From Burkholderiales bacterium (GTDB lineage: Bacteria; Pseudomonadota; Gammaproteobacteria; Burkholderiales; SG8-39), in assembly GCA_026417035.1 (NCBI GenBank), contig JAOAEA010000025.1, forward strand, positions 1 through 53,005: DNA of 53,005 bases, given 5' to 3'. This document shows, one piece after another, positions 16,850 to 26,164 of the stretch. The position numbers and the translations under genes are program-made. How positions within the stretch are numbered: position 1 is the first letter of the stretch; every line of letters begins with the position of its first letter. The notes under the pieces were generated by a model, which saw nothing but the letters and a program-made list of their open reading frames with translations, ran no database searches and was not told where the DNA came from.

Positions 16850-17431
16850 ATGGCCGAATCCGCGCGACTCATCAAGAAGTATCCCAACCGCCGGCTCTAC
16901 GACACCCGGACCTCGAGCTACATCACGCTCGCCGACGTGAAGGAGCTCGTCCTCAAGAAGGAGGAGTTCCAGGTCGTCGACGCCAAGTCGGGCGAGGATC
17001 TGACGCGCGCCATCCTGCTGCAGATCATCCTCGAGGAGGAGTCGGGCGGCAAGCCGATGTTCTCCCACGACATGCTCGCCGAGCTCATCCGCTTCTACGG
17101 CAACGCCATGCAGGGGATGATGGGCAGCTACCTCGAGCGCAACGTGCAGGCGTTCCTCGAGATCCAGAAGCGGATGCAGGAGCAGTCGAGCCAGCTCTAC
17201 GGCGATTCCTCGAAGATCAACGAGCAGCTCTGGTCGCAGTTCCTGTCGTTCCAGGGGCCGGCGATGCAGAGCCTGATGTCCACCTACATCGAGCAGTCGA
17301 AGGCGATGTTCGCGCAGATGCAGGAGCAGCTGCAGAGCCAGACGCGCAACATGTTCGCCGGCTTCCCGTTCCCGAACTTCGCCCAGCCGCCCGCCAAACC
17401 GGACGAGGGCGAGTCGGGCGGGAAGCCCTGA
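16850..17431 (+). CDS. phaR: Polyhydroxyalkanoate synthesis repressor PhaR
   Basis: The 193-residue regulator has the conserved N-terminal DNA-binding domain beginning [22 protein letters not shown]. An acidic segment ([25 protein letters not shown] spans about 60-85) follows, then a Gln/Met-rich helical C-terminus that binds granules. In characterised species PhaR represses phaP and itself and is titrated onto nascent granules. Its position next to the divergent phasin gene fits. rimO follows after 22 bases. Confidence 0.93.
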   Translation: MAESARLIKKYPNRRLYDTRTSSYITLADVKELVLKKEEFQVVDAKSGEDLTRAILLQIILEEESGGKPMFSHDMLAELIRFYGNAMQGMMGSYLERNVQAFLEIQKRMQEQSSQLYGDSSKINEQLWSQFLSFQGPAMQSLMSTYIEQSKAMFAQMQEQLQSQTRNMFAGFPFPNFAQPPAKPDEGESGGKP

Positions 17432-17453
17432 CGCGCGGGCCCGCGGCGCGCCG

Positions 17454-18785
17454 ATGGCGGCTCCGCCGAAAGTCGGCTTCGTCTCGCTCGGCTGCCCCAA
17501 GGCGCTCGTCGATTCCGAGCGCATCCTCACGGCGCTGCGCGCCGAGGGCTACGCGATCGCGCCCTCCTACGCGGGCGCCGACCTCGTCGTCGTCAACACC
17601 TGCGGCTTCATCGACGCCGCGGTGGCCGAGTCGCTCGACGCGATCGGCGAGGCGCTCGCCGAGAACGGCCGCGTGATCGTCACCGGCTGCCTCGGGGCGA
17701 AGGGCTCGGTCGTGCGCGATGCCCATCCGCAGGTGCTCGCGGTGACCGGCCCGCACGCCACCGACGAGGTGATGGCCGCGGTCCACGCGCACCTGCCCCG
17801 GCCGCACGACCCGTTCACCGACCTCGTCCCGCCGCAGGGGATCCGGCTCACGCCGAAGCACTACGCTTACCTGAAGATCGCCGAGGGCTGCAACCACCGC
17901 TGCACGTTCTGCATCATCCCCGCGCTGCGCGGCGACCTCGTCTCGCGGCCGATCGGCGAAGTGATGCGCGAGGCCGAGAGCCTGGTGCGCGCGGGCGTCA
18001 AGGAGCTCCTGGTCATCTCGCAGGACACGAGCGCCTACGGCGTCGACGTGAAGTACCGCACCGGGTTCTGGGGCGGCCGGCCGGTCAGGACGCGCATGCA
18101 GGAGCTCGCGGCCGCGCTCGGCGAGCTCGGCGTCTGGGTGCGGCTGCACTACGTCTATCCGTACCCGGCCGTGGACGACGTCATTCCCCTGATGGCGGAA
18201 GGGAGGATCCTCCCGTACCTCGACGTGCCCTTCCAGCACGCGAGCCCGCGGGTCCTCAAGCTGATGAAGCGCCCGGCGTCGGGCGAGGCGAACCTCGAGC
18301 GGATCCGCGCCTGGCGCGCGATCGCGCCGGAGCTCGCCATCCGCTCGACGTTCATCGTGGGCTTCCCGGGCGAGACCGAGGCGGAGTTCGCGGAGCTCCT
18401 CGGCTTCCTCGAGGAGGCCGAGCTCGACCGGGTGGGCTGCTTCGCCTACTCGCCGGTCGCGGGCGCGCGCGCGAACGCGCTGCCCGATCCGGTGCCGGAA
18501 GCGGTCAAGGAGGAGCGGCGCGCGCGGCTGATGGCGGTCCAGGAGAGGGTGAGCGCCAGGCGGCTCGCGGCGAAGGTCGGGCGGACCGTGCGCGTGCTGG
18601 TCGATGCGGTCGAAGGCACGCGCGCGACGGCGAGATCGGGCGCGGACGCGCCGGAGATCGACGGCGTGGTGCACGTCGAGGGCGCCCGCGGGGTGAAGCC
18701 GGGCGATTTCCTCGACGTGCGCATCACCCGCTCGGACGTGCACGACCTGTGGGCGCGGCCCGCGGCCGCGCGGCGCGCCGCGTGA
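17454..18785 (+). CDS. rimO: Ribosomal protein S12 methylthiotransferase RimO
   Basis: A 443-residue radical-SAM enzyme that methylthiolates an aspartate of ribosomal protein S12. The N-terminal UPF0004 domain carries Cys14 ([12 protein letters not shown]), Cys50 (VNTCGF) and Cys79 (TGCLG) for one iron-sulfur cluster. The radical-SAM motif CNHRCTFC (146, 150, 153) holds the second. A TRAM-like domain follows about residue 370. SLGCPK and [11 protein letters not shown] are RimO rather than MiaB signatures. Confidence 0.94.
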   Translation: MAAPPKVGFVSLGCPKALVDSERILTALRAEGYAIAPSYAGADLVVVNTCGFIDAAVAESLDAIGEALAENGRVIVTGCLGAKGSVVRDAHPQVLAVTGPHATDEVMAAVHAHLPRPHDPFTDLVPPQGIRLTPKHYAYLKIAEGCNHRCTFCIIPALRGDLVSRPIGEVMREAESLVRAGVKELLVISQDTSAYGVDVKYRTGFWGGRPVRTRMQELAAALGELGVWVRLHYVYPYPAVDDVIPLMAEGRILPYLDVPFQHASPRVLKLMKRPASGEANLERIRAWRAIAPELAIRSTFIVGFPGETEAEFAELLGFLEEAELDRVGCFAYSPVAGARANALPDPVPEAVKEERRARLMAVQERVSARRLAAKVGRTVRVLVDAVEGTRATARSGADAPEIDGVVHVEGARGVKPGDFLDVRITRSDVHDLWARPAAARRAA

Positions 18786-18792
18786 CGCACGC

Positions 18793-18835
18793 TTGACCTG
18801 GATCAGCCCGCGGCCGCGCGCCGCGGGGCTACCAT
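18793..18835 (+). promoter_or_regulatory. FNR/Anr-like box and -10 upstream of bktB
   Basis: TTGACctggATCAG at 18793-18806 matches the FNR/Anr dyad TTGAT-N4-ATCAA at eight of ten positions. TACCAT at 18830-18835 is a possible -10; a start near 18841-18842 would place the box centre at about -42, the class II activator position. This suggests oxygen-responsive expression of bktB. Confidence 0.45.
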
Positions 18836-18889
18836 CCCCAACCCCTGCGGGCCGCCGCGCCCGACCCACTGCGACAAGGAGACCGAACC

Positions 18890-20071
18890 ATGACCCGTGA
18901 AGTTGTCGTCCTCTCCGGCGTGCGCACCGCGATCGGCGACTACGGCGGCTCGCTGAAGGACGTGCCGCCGACCGCGCTCGGCGCCACCGTGGTGCGCGAG
19001 GCCGTGAAGCGCGCGGGCGTCGATCCCGCGCAGGTCGGGCACGTCGTGATCGGCAGCGTGATCCACGGCGAGGCGCGCGACATGTACATCTCGCGCGTCG
19101 CCGCGGTCGAGGCGGGGTTGCCGGTGACCACGCCGTGCCTCACCGTGAACCGTCTCTGCGGCAGCGGGTTGCAGGCGATCGTGTCGGCGGCGCAGCACAT
19201 CCTGCTCGGTGACACCGACTGCGTGATTGGCGGCGGCGCCGAGAGCATGAGCCGGGCGGCGTACTTCATGCCGGCCGCGCGCTGGGGGCAGCGCATGGGC
19301 GATGCCGGCATCGTCGACGCCATGGTCGGCGCGTTGCACGACCCGTTCGGTAACGGCCACATGGGCATCACCGCCGAGAACCTGGCGGCGAAGTTCGGGT
19401 TCACGCGCGCCGAGCAGGACGAGTTCGCGCTCGAGAGCCACCGGCGCGCCGCGAACGCCATCAAGAGCGGCTACTTCAAGGGCCAGATCGTGCCGGTGGA
19501 GGTGAAGACGCGGAAGGGGACGGTCGCGTTCGACACCGACGAGCACGTCCGGCCCGACGCCAAGATCGAGGACATGGCGAAGCTCAAGCCGGCGTTCAAG
19601 AAGGACGGTACGGTCACCGCGGGCAACGCCTCGGGGTTGAACGACGCCGCGGCCGCGATCGTGATGATGGAGGCGGGCGCCGCAGCCCGGCAGGGCCTGA
19701 GGCCGATCGCGCGTCTGGTCGCGTACGCGCACGCCGGCGTCCAGCCTGAGATCATGGGTTACGGCCCGGTGCCGGCCGTGAAGCGTCTCTTCGAGAAGAC
19801 CGGCATGAAGCCCGCGGACATGGACGTGGTCGAGTCGAACGAGGCGTTCGCCGTTCAGGCGATGACGGTGACGAAGGAGCTCGGCCTCGACCCGAAGAAG
19901 GTGAACCCCAACGGCGGCGCGGTCGCCCTGGGACATCCGATCGGCGCGACCGGCGCGATCCTCACGGTGAAGGCGCTGAACGAGCTCCACCGCATCGGCG
20001 GCAAGCGCGCGCTCGTCACGATGTGCATCGGCGGCGGCCAGGGGATCGCGGCGATCTTCGAGCGGATCTAG
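18890..20071 (+). CDS. bktB: Beta-ketothiolase, BktB-like
   Basis: A 393-residue thiolase with Cys90 (NRLCGSGLQAI), His349 (GHPIGATG) and Cys379 (CIGGGQG). The N-terminus MTREVVV.SGVRTAIG..GGSLKD and the end GGGQGIAAIFERI follow Cupriavidus BktB closely from memory. BktB condenses acetyl-CoA with propionyl-CoA or acetyl-CoA, supplying 3-hydroxyvalerate as well as 3-hydroxybutyrate precursors. AAGGAG lies about 8 bases before the ATG. It is separated from rimO by 104 bases that contain the FNR-like box, so it is probably its own unit. Confidence 0.88.
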   Translation: MTREVVVLSGVRTAIGDYGGSLKDVPPTALGATVVREAVKRAGVDPAQVGHVVIGSVIHGEARDMYISRVAAVEAGLPVTTPCLTVNRLCGSGLQAIVSAAQHILLGDTDCVIGGGAESMSRAAYFMPAARWGQRMGDAGIVDAMVGALHDPFGNGHMGITAENLAAKFGFTRAEQDEFALESHRRAANAIKSGYFKGQIVPVEVKTRKGTVAFDTDEHVRPDAKIEDMAKLKPAFKKDGTVTAGNASGLNDAAAAIVMMEAGAAARQGLRPIARLVAYAHAGVQPEIMGYGPVPAVKRLFEKTGMKPADMDVVESNEAFAVQAMTVTKELGLDPKKVNPNGGAVALGHPIGATGAILTVKALNELHRIGGKRALVTMCIGGGQGIAAIFERI

Positions 20072-20086
20072 GGACAGGAACCGATC

Positions 20087-20183
20087 ACCGCGAAGGCGCA
20101 AAGGGCGCGAAGGCTCGCACAGGCACACTGTCGGGTGCGCCCGCTGGGTGACCGGACGGCTTGCCTTTCGCGTTCCTTCGCGG
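20087..20183. repeat. Inverted CGCGAAGG repeats
   Basis: ACCGCGAAGG, CGCAAAGG and CGCGAAGG units at 20087-20113 are mirrored by CTTTCGCG and CCTTCGCGG at 20165-20183. The pair would form an imperfect long hairpin between bktB and the aldo/keto reductase. It resembles a dispersed intergenic repeat. Confidence 0.5.
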
Positions 20184-20215
20184 GTGGGGCGCTTTCGCGG
20201 TTCGGGGGGTGGCCG

Positions 20216-21229
20216 ATGGAATACCGTCAGCTCGGCGCGAGCGGCCTCAGGGTCTCGCCGCTTTGCCTCGGCACCATGATGTTCGGCGACCGGACCGACG
20301 AAGCCGAAGCCGGCCGGATCGTCGACTCGGCGCGCGCTGCCGGCGTGAACTTCGTGGACACGGCCGACGTGTACGCGAACGGCGAGTCCGAGCGCATCCT
20401 GGGCCGGCTGATCCGCGCGGACCGCGACCGCTGGGTCGTCGCCACGAAGGTCGGCAACCGCATGGGCGCGGGGCCCAACGAGGCAGGCCTCTCCCGGGCG
20501 TGGATCCTGCGCGCGCTCGACGCGAGCCTCGCGCGGCTCGGCACCGACCGCGTGGAGATCTACTACCTGCACCGCGACGACGAGGGCACGCCGCTCGAGG
20601 AGACCGTGCGCGCGGTGGGCGACGTGATCCGTGCCGGGAAGGCGCGCTATTTCGGCGTCTCGAACTATCGCGGCTGGCGCATCGCCGAGGTGGTGCGCGT
20701 GTGCGACGCGCTCGGCGTTCCGCGCCCGGTGGTCTGCCAGCCGTACTACAACGCGATGAACCGCATGCCCGAGGTCGAGATCCTGCCGGCGTGCGCGCAC
20801 TACGGCATGGGCGTCGTCCCCTACAGCCCGCTCGCGCGCGGCGTGCTGACCGGCAAGTACCGGCCGGGCGCGGCGCCCGATCCGGAGAGCCGCGCGGGGC
20901 GCAAGGACGAGCGCATGATGCAGACGGAGTTCCGCGCCGAGTCGCTCGCGATGGCCGAGCGCATCAAGGCGCATGCGGAGCGGCGCGGCATGACCGCGGC
21001 CGACTTCGCCCTGAACTGGGTGCTCGCCAACGCGATCGTCACCGCGGTGCTCGCCGGGCCGCGCACGCTCGCCCAATGGGAGGGCTACCTCGGTGCCCTC
21101 GCGCATGCCTTCACCGCCGAGGACGAGGCGCTCGTCGACGCGATGGTCGCCCCGGGCCATCCGTCCACGCCCGGGTACAACGACCCGCGTTACCCGCTGC
21201 GGGGCCGCAGGACCCGCTTCGCGTCGTGA
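20216..21229 (+). CDS. Aldo/keto reductase
   Basis: A 337-residue NADPH-dependent oxidoreductase with the catalytic tetrad Asp48, Tyr53, Lys78 and His119 (VDTADVYANG, ATKVGNR, YYLHRDD). The TIM-barrel features GVSNYRGW and PYSPLARGVLTGKY are also seen. The substrate cannot be deduced. The ATG is chosen because homologues begin MEYRxLGxSGLxVS; its GGGGGGTGG ribosome-binding site is weak. It converges with the EamA gene, 24 bases apart. Confidence 0.88.
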   Translation: MEYRQLGASGLRVSPLCLGTMMFGDRTDEAEAGRIVDSARAAGVNFVDTADVYANGESERILGRLIRADRDRWVVATKVGNRMGAGPNEAGLSRAWILRALDASLARLGTDRVEIYYLHRDDEGTPLEETVRAVGDVIRAGKARYFGVSNYRGWRIAEVVRVCDALGVPRPVVCQPYYNAMNRMPEVEILPACAHYGMGVVPYSPLARGVLTGKYRPGAAPDPESRAGRKDERMMQTEFRAESLAMAERIKAHAERRGMTAADFALNWVLANAIVTAVLAGPRTLAQWEGYLGALAHAFTAEDEALVDAMVAPGHPSTPGYNDPRYPLRGRRTRFAS

Positions 21230-21253
21230 GGCGCGCCGCGCGCCGTGCCGGGC

Positions 21254-22126
21254 TCAGCGCCGCTGCCGCAGCACCACGTAGGCGCCGCTCGCGACGATGA
21301 GCCCCATGCCCACGAGCGACCAGCCGTCGGGAAAGTTGCCGAAGACCAGGTAGCCGAGCAGGAGCACCGCGCCGAGCTGCGCGTACACGAACGGCGCGAG
21401 CGTCGAAGCCGGCGCCTTCTCGAATGCGCGGATGAGCATGAAATGGCCGGCGGTCGCGAGGAAGCCCATGGCGAGGAGCAGGAGCGCGTGCCAGGGCGAA
21501 GCGAGCGGGCGCCAGAAGAACGGCACGACGAAGCACATCACGACCGCGCCCACCAGGGCGGAGATGAAGAGCGTCGCGATCGTCGAGTCGACGCCGGCGA
21601 GCTTGCGCGTGAGGAGCTGGTAGGCGGCGAAGAAGAACGCCGTGGCGATCGGCAGCGCCGCGGCGGCCGAGAAGATCCCCGAGCCCGGGCGGATGATGAC
21701 GAGGACGCCGACGAAGCCGAACGCGACCGCGACCCAGGCCGCAGGGCTCACCCGCTCCTTGAGCAGCACGACCGACATCCCGGTGAGGATGAGGGGCGAG
21801 ATGAAGGTGATCGCGGAGGCCTCGGCGATCGGCATCAGCGAGATGGCGCTGAAGAAGAGCATCGTGGAGGAGACGAGCACCACGCCGCGCGTGAGCTGTA
21901 GCCCGGGCCGCCGCGTGCGCACGAGCGCGGCGCGGTAGCGCGGGCCGGCGAGCACCACCATCACGAGCACCTGGGACATGTAGCGCGCCCAGACCACGGC
22001 GGGGACGGGGTAGGTCTGCGCGAGCCACTTCGCGATCGTGTCCATCACCGCGAACGTGCTCACCGCCGCGACGAGGAGCGCGATGCCGCGCAGGCTCTCA
22101 CCGTGCTCGGGATGCGCCGCGCTCAT
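21254..22126 (-). CDS. EamA/DMT family membrane permease
   Basis: The 290-residue protein has ten hydrophobic segments arranged as two five-helix EamA repeats, with AEASAITFISPLILTGMS and ASTLAPFVYAQLGAVLLLGYLVFG at equivalent positions of each half. Drug/metabolite transporters of this group export amino acids, nucleobases or other small molecules; the substrate is unknown. No operon partner is evident; the APH-like gene upstream ends 82 bases before it. Confidence 0.85.
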   Translation of the reverse strand: MSAAHPEHGESLRGIALLVAAVSTFAVMDTIAKWLAQTYPVPAVVWARYMSQVLVMVVLAGPRYRAALVRTRRPGLQLTRGVVLVSSTMLFFSAISLMPIAEASAITFISPLILTGMSVVLLKERVSPAAWVAVAFGFVGVLVIIRPGSGIFSAAAALPIATAFFFAAYQLLTRKLAGVDSTIATLFISALVGAVVMCFVVPFFWRPLASPWHALLLLAMGFLATAGHFMLIRAFEKAPASTLAPFVYAQLGAVLLLGYLVFGNFPDGWSLVGMGLIVASGAYVVLRQRR

Positions 22127-22208
22127 GGGTGCCGCGGCCGGGCGCGCCGGCGCGGGCGGCGCGTCGTGCCGGATGGGGCGGGCCGGGCGTCCACGGCGGC
22201 GCTCGCGC

Positions 22209-23261
22209 TCAGGCCGTGAACTCTCGGAACCATGCCGTGCGGATCGTTTCGAGGTCGAGCGGCGGCCCGAGCAGGAGCGAGCGCGCGACGCGGCGCACGC
22301 GGTTGGCGTCGTACTGGTTGACGATGAACGCGGCCGGGGCGCGCCCGTCGACGCCTGCGAGCAGCATCCCGGGCAGCAGGCCCGCGGCCCGCGTGGCGAG
22401 GAGCTCCGGCATCTCCCAGGTGACGTGCTGCAGGTAGGTGGTGAGGAAGGCTTCCACTGCGGCGCGCGCGGGCTGCGCGCCGCCGGCGCGGGCGGCGTGG
22501 AGCATCAGCGACGCGGCGAGACTCGCCACGTCGTAGGCCGGATCGCCATAGCGGGCGCAGTCGCCGTCGAGGAGGATCGGTCCGCGCGGACCGACGAGGA
22601 TGTTCTCGGTCGCTGCGGCGCCGTGCACGAGCGCGAGCCGCAGGCGGGTCGCCGTGTCCGCCGCCTGGCGCAGCGGCTCCGCGCAGTCCGGGTGCAGGAG
22701 CGCGGTGTCGCGGAACTGCGCGTCGACCGCCAGCGACCGGAACGCGTGTTCGGCGGCGAAGCGGTCGGCGAACGCCGGGCGCCCGACGGTGGCGGCGTGC
22801 AGCCGCCCGTAGAGGTGGCCGACCGCCGCTGCCACCGGCGGCCCGGCGTTGCCGGCGAGCAGCCGGTCGCTCCAGGCCGGCGCCCGCGTCGGATCCAGCC
22901 AATCGAGCACGACGGCCGCCGCGCCCGCGTGCTCTCCGAGCAGGGCGGGGACCGACTCGGCGGCGATTTCCCGGACGAGGCGCAGCCACGCCGCCTCGGT
23001 CGCGGCCCGCTCGGCCGCGCCGGGCTCGCCCGCAGGCAGCGCGGACTTCACTGCCACCCGGCCCCAGGCGAGATCCACCGCGACGACCTCCGCGGTGCCG
23101 CTCGTGGAGACGACCGCCGTCGCCGGCGACTCGCCGGGCAGCAGGAGCTCCAGGTCCCGCAGGACCGTGCGCAGCGCCGGCGGGCACTGGCCGCCTTGGG
23201 ACGCGGCGGACGCTTCGCCGCGCGCGGCGAGCTCGTTGAAGGCGGTGCGGATGTTGGACAT
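22209..23261 (-). CDS. APH-fold phosphotransferase-like protein lacking the catalytic Asp
   Basis: The 350-residue product has the order of an aminoglycoside-phosphotransferase/methylthioribose-kinase fold. VAVDLAWGRVAVKSAL gives the N-lobe lysine, LVHGAAATENILV is at the catalytic loop and ILLDGDCARYGDPAYDVASL is at the metal-binding loop. Active relatives have HGD at the loop; here it reads HGA (GCC instead of GAC), so the catalytic base is missing while the Asn and downstream Asp residues are kept. It may be a pseudokinase, or use another base. The substrate is unknown and there is no close operon partner. Confidence 0.7.
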   Translation of the reverse strand: MSNIRTAFNELAARGEASAASQGGQCPPALRTVLRDLELLLPGESPATAVVSTSGTAEVVAVDLAWGRVAVKSALPAGEPGAAERAATEAAWLRLVREIAAESVPALLGEHAGAAAVVLDWLDPTRAPAWSDRLLAGNAGPPVAAAVGHLYGRLHAATVGRPAFADRFAAEHAFRSLAVDAQFRDTALLHPDCAEPLRQAADTATRLRLALVHGAAATENILVGPRGPILLDGDCARYGDPAYDVASLAASLMLHAARAGGAQPARAAVEAFLTTYLQHVTWEMPELLATRAAGLLPGMLLAGVDGRAPAAFIVNQYDANRVRRVARSLLLGPPLDLETIRTAWFREFTA

Positions 23262-23325
23262 CGCGGGCTGCGCGGCGCGCGTTCACGGCGGGGGCCGCGA
23301 CGCGATCCGATGATACTGGCTCGCC

Positions 23326-23628
23326 CTAGAACTTGTGCGGCCGCATCACGCCGCAGTCGGTCACGTACATCGACACCGCGTAGTTCGCGCAGTAGGTCGC
23401 GAGGATGTGCTCGACGAGCGCCGCCACGACCGCCTCGTCGCCGACCACCTCCACGCGGATCGAGCGGTCGGCCTCCCAGTCGGCCGCGCGCTCACCCCGC
23501 TCGCCGCCGCCGCGCACGTCGCACACGGTGTAGCCGTGCGCACCGAGCCGGCGCAGGTCGCGCACCAGCAGCTTCTCGAGCGCCGCCTCGGTGATCACCA
23601 CGAGCAGCTTCTTCGCGTGTGTCTGCAC
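23326..23628 (-). CDS. sbtB: PII-like regulator of the bicarbonate transporter
   Basis: A 100-residue protein with the PII ferredoxin-like pattern: KKLLVVITEAALEKLLVRDLRRLGAHGYTV, then a T-loop-like GGGERGERAADW, then IRVEVVGDEAVVAALVEHILATY. It begins with GTG that shares one base with the sbtA stop (TAGTG), so the two are translationally coupled. In cyanobacteria SbtB binds adenine nucleotides and controls SbtA; the role here is inferred. The C-terminus ends TDCGVMRPHKF without the CGPxGC extension of some cyanobacterial forms. Confidence 0.8.
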   Translation of the reverse strand: MQTHAKKLLVVITEAALEKLLVRDLRRLGAHGYTVCDVRGGGERGERAADWEADRSIRVEVVGDEAVVAALVEHILATYCANYAVSMYVTDCGVMRPHKF

Positions 23629-24575
23629 TAGCCGCCTCCGGGCACGCCGGCCCAGGCCGCCATGCGGTGGTAGAGCGGGATGCCGACGGTGATGTTGAAG
23701 GGGAAGGTGACGCCGAGCGACGCGGCGATCGAGAGGCCCGGGTTCGCCTCGGGCAGTGCGATGCGCAGGGCCGCCGGCGCGGCGATGTAGGACGCGCTCG
23801 CGGCGAGCGTCGCGAGGAGCAGCGTGCCCCCGGCGGAGAGGTCCATCACCGCCGCGAACGCGATGCCGATGGCCGCCGCGACCACCGGCATCGCGACGCC
23901 GAAGGCGACCAGGAACGCGCCGTAGCGGCGGATCTCGGCGGCCCGGCCGCCGGCGACGAGCCCCATTTCGAGCAGGAAGATCGCGAGCACGCCCTTGAAG
24001 AGGTCCGAGAACAGCGCCTTCACCGGCACGATCCCCGTGGGGCCGGCGATCCAGCCGATGGCGAGGCCGCCCAGCAGGAGCACGATGCTCTTGCCGAGGA
24101 GCACCTCGTGCGCGAGCGCGCCCCAGGCGACGCGCCGGCCGGGCTCGCCGGCGCGCGCGAGGACGATGCCCACGACGATGGCCGGCGCCTCCATGAGCAC
24201 CACGAACACCGGGAAGTACGGCTCGTACTCCAGGTCGCGTCCGGCGAGGAACGTCACCGCGACCGCGAACGTCACGACGCTCACCGAGCCGTAGTGGGCA
24301 GCGAGCGCTCCCGCGTCGTAGCGGTTGAACCGGCCGACGGTGCGCAGCACCGGGAACGCGACCAGCGGCAGCAGCACGCCGAGGGCGACGACCGCCAGCG
24401 CCTGCGGGCCGACGGTCGCGAGCGGCTGCCCGGCGAGCTCGACGCCGCCCTTGATGCCGATCGCGAGGAGGAGGTAGATCGAGAGCGCCTCGTAGAGCGC
24501 CTCGGGGAGCCTGAGGTCCGAGCCGGCGAGCCGGGCAGCGACGCCGAGGAGGAAGAAGAGAACGACGACGTCCAT
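23628..24575 (-). CDS. sbtA: SbtA-type sodium-dependent bicarbonate transporter
   Basis: A 315-residue membrane protein with about ten helices in two inverted halves ([22 protein letters not shown] and [22 protein letters not shown] occupy equivalent places). [19 protein letters not shown] and [41 protein letters not shown] are hallmarks of the SbtA permease family. The family takes up HCO3- with Na+. In this non-photosynthetic context it probably feeds carboxylases. It is the first gene of the sbtA-sbtB pair and starts 52 bases beyond the lysS stop. Confidence 0.88.
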   Translation of the reverse strand: MDVVVLFFLLGVAARLAGSDLRLPEALYEALSIYLLLAIGIKGGVELAGQPLATVGPQALAVVALGVLLPLVAFPVLRTVGRFNRYDAGALAAHYGSVSVVTFAVAVTFLAGRDLEYEPYFPVFVVLMEAPAIVVGIVLARAGEPGRRVAWGALAHEVLLGKSIVLLLGGLAIGWIAGPTGIVPVKALFSDLFKGVLAIFLLEMGLVAGGRAAEIRRYGAFLVAFGVAMPVVAAAIGIAFAAVMDLSAGGTLLLATLAASASYIAAPAALRIALPEANPGLSIAASLGVTFPFNITVGIPLYHRMAAWAGVPGGG

Positions 24576-24627
24576 GCCAGGCGGATTGTAGCGGGCCTCG
24601 CGCGGGCCGGCCCGGCGCGTGGCGCGC

Positions 24628-26151
24628 TCAGGCCTCGGGCCGCATGTGCGGGAAGAGGATCACGTCGCGGATCGAGGGCGAGTCGGTGAAGAGCATGGCG
24701 AGCCGGTCGATGCCGATGCCGCAGCCGGCGGTGGGCGGCAGGCCGTACTCGAGCGCGCGCACGTAGTCGGCGTCGTAGTACATCGCCTCCTCGTCGCCGG
24801 CGGCCTTCGCGCGCGCCTGCTCCTCGAAACGGGCCGCCTGGTCCTCCGGGTCGTTCAGCTCCGAGAAGCCGTTCGCCATCTCGCGGCCGGTGATGTAGAG
24901 CTCGAAGCGCTCGGTGACCTCGGGATTCGCGTCGCTGCGGCGCGCGAGCGGCGAGACCACGGCGGGATAGTCGACGATGTAGGTCGGCTGCACGAGCATC
25001 TGCTCGGTGGTCTCCTCGAAGAGCGCGAGCTGCAGCTCGCCGATCGCCGCGGCCGGCTTCGCCGCGACGCCGACTTTCGCGAGTTCGCGCTCGAGGAGCG
25101 CGCGGTCCGCCAGGTCGGCCGCGGAGAAGTGCGGGTGGTGGCGGCGGATCGCCTCGACGATGGTGAGGCGCGCGAACGGCGGCCCGAGGTCGACGACGTT
25201 CTCGCCGTAGGGGAGCTGCGTGGTGCCGAGCACGCTCCGCGCGACGCTCCTCAGGAGCTCCTCGACGAAGTCCATGAGGTAGCGGTGGTCGCGGTAGGCC
25301 TCGTAGAACTCCATCATGGTGAACTCGGGGTTGTGGCGGGTCGAGATGCCCTCGTTGCGGAAGTTGCGGTTGATCTCGAAGACCTTCTCGAAGCCGCCGA
25401 CCACGAGGCGCTTCAGGTAGAGCTCCGGCGCGATGCGCAGATAGAGCGTCATGTCGAGCGCGTTGTGGTGCGTGACGAACGGGCGCGCCGCCGCCCCGCC
25501 GGGGATCGGCTGCATCATCGGCGTCTCGACCTCGAGGAAGCCGCGCGCCACCATGAACGCGCGGATCTCCTGGATGAGGCGGCTGCGCGTCGCGAAGGTC
25601 CGGCGCGTCTCCTCGCTCGTGATGAGGTCGAGGTAGCGCTGGCGGTACTTCTGCTCCTGGTCGGCGAGCCCGTGGAACTTCTCGGGCAGGGGCCGCAGCG
25701 ACTTTGCCAGCAGGCGCACGCCGTCGGCGTGCACGGTGAGCTCGCCGGTGCGGGTCTTGAAGAGCGTGCCGGTGGCGCCAACGATGTCGCCGAGGTCCCA
25801 GTGCTTGAACGCGTCGTGGACCTCGGCGCCGACCGCGTCGTTCGCGACGTAGATCTGCAGCCGCCCGCTCATGTCCTGCAGCGTGGCGAAGCTCGCCTTG
25901 CCCATCACGCGCTTCAGCATCATCCGCCCGGCGACGGCGACGCGGATCGGGTGCGACTCGAGCTCCTCGCGCGAACGCTCCCCGTAGGCGCGGGCGAGGT
26001 CGCCGGCGAGGTGCCGGCGCTCGAAGTCGTTCGGGTAGGGGTTGCCGCGGGCGCGCAGCGCGGCGAGCTTCGCGCGGCGCTCGGCGACGACCGGATTCTC
26101 GTCTTCGTGCGCGGGCGGCGTCTTCTTCTCGTCGGCCATGTCTCGGCTCAT
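24628..26151 (-). CDS. lysS: Lysyl-tRNA synthetase, class II
   Basis: The 507-residue enzyme charges tRNA-Lys. An N-terminal OB-fold anticodon-binding domain ([27 protein letters not shown]) precedes the class II core. Motif 2 is in [20 protein letters not shown] and motif 3 in [16 protein letters not shown]. An ATG four codons in (MADEKK) is an alternative start. It lies 13 bases after prfB, the common prfB-lysS pair. Confidence 0.95.
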   Translation of the reverse strand: MSRDMADEKKTPPAHEDENPVVAERRAKLAALRARGNPYPNDFERRHLAGDLARAYGERSREELESHPIRVAVAGRMMLKRVMGKASFATLQDMSGRLQIYVANDAVGAEVHDAFKHWDLGDIVGATGTLFKTRTGELTVHADGVRLLAKSLRPLPEKFHGLADQEQKYRQRYLDLITSEETRRTFATRSRLIQEIRAFMVARGFLEVETPMMQPIPGGAAARPFVTHHNALDMTLYLRIAPELYLKRLVVGGFEKVFEINRNFRNEGISTRHNPEFTMMEFYEAYRDHRYLMDFVEELLRSVARSVLGTTQLPYGENVVDLGPPFARLTIVEAIRRHHPHFSAADLADRALLERELAKVGVAAKPAAAIGELQLALFEETTEQMLVQPTYIVDYPAVVSPLARRSDANPEVTERFELYITGREMANGFSELNDPEDQAARFEEQARAKAAGDEEAMYYDADYVRALEYGLPPTAGCGIGIDRLAMLFTDSPSIRDVILFPHMRPEA

Positions 26152-26164
26152 GGGGCGGACGGCT

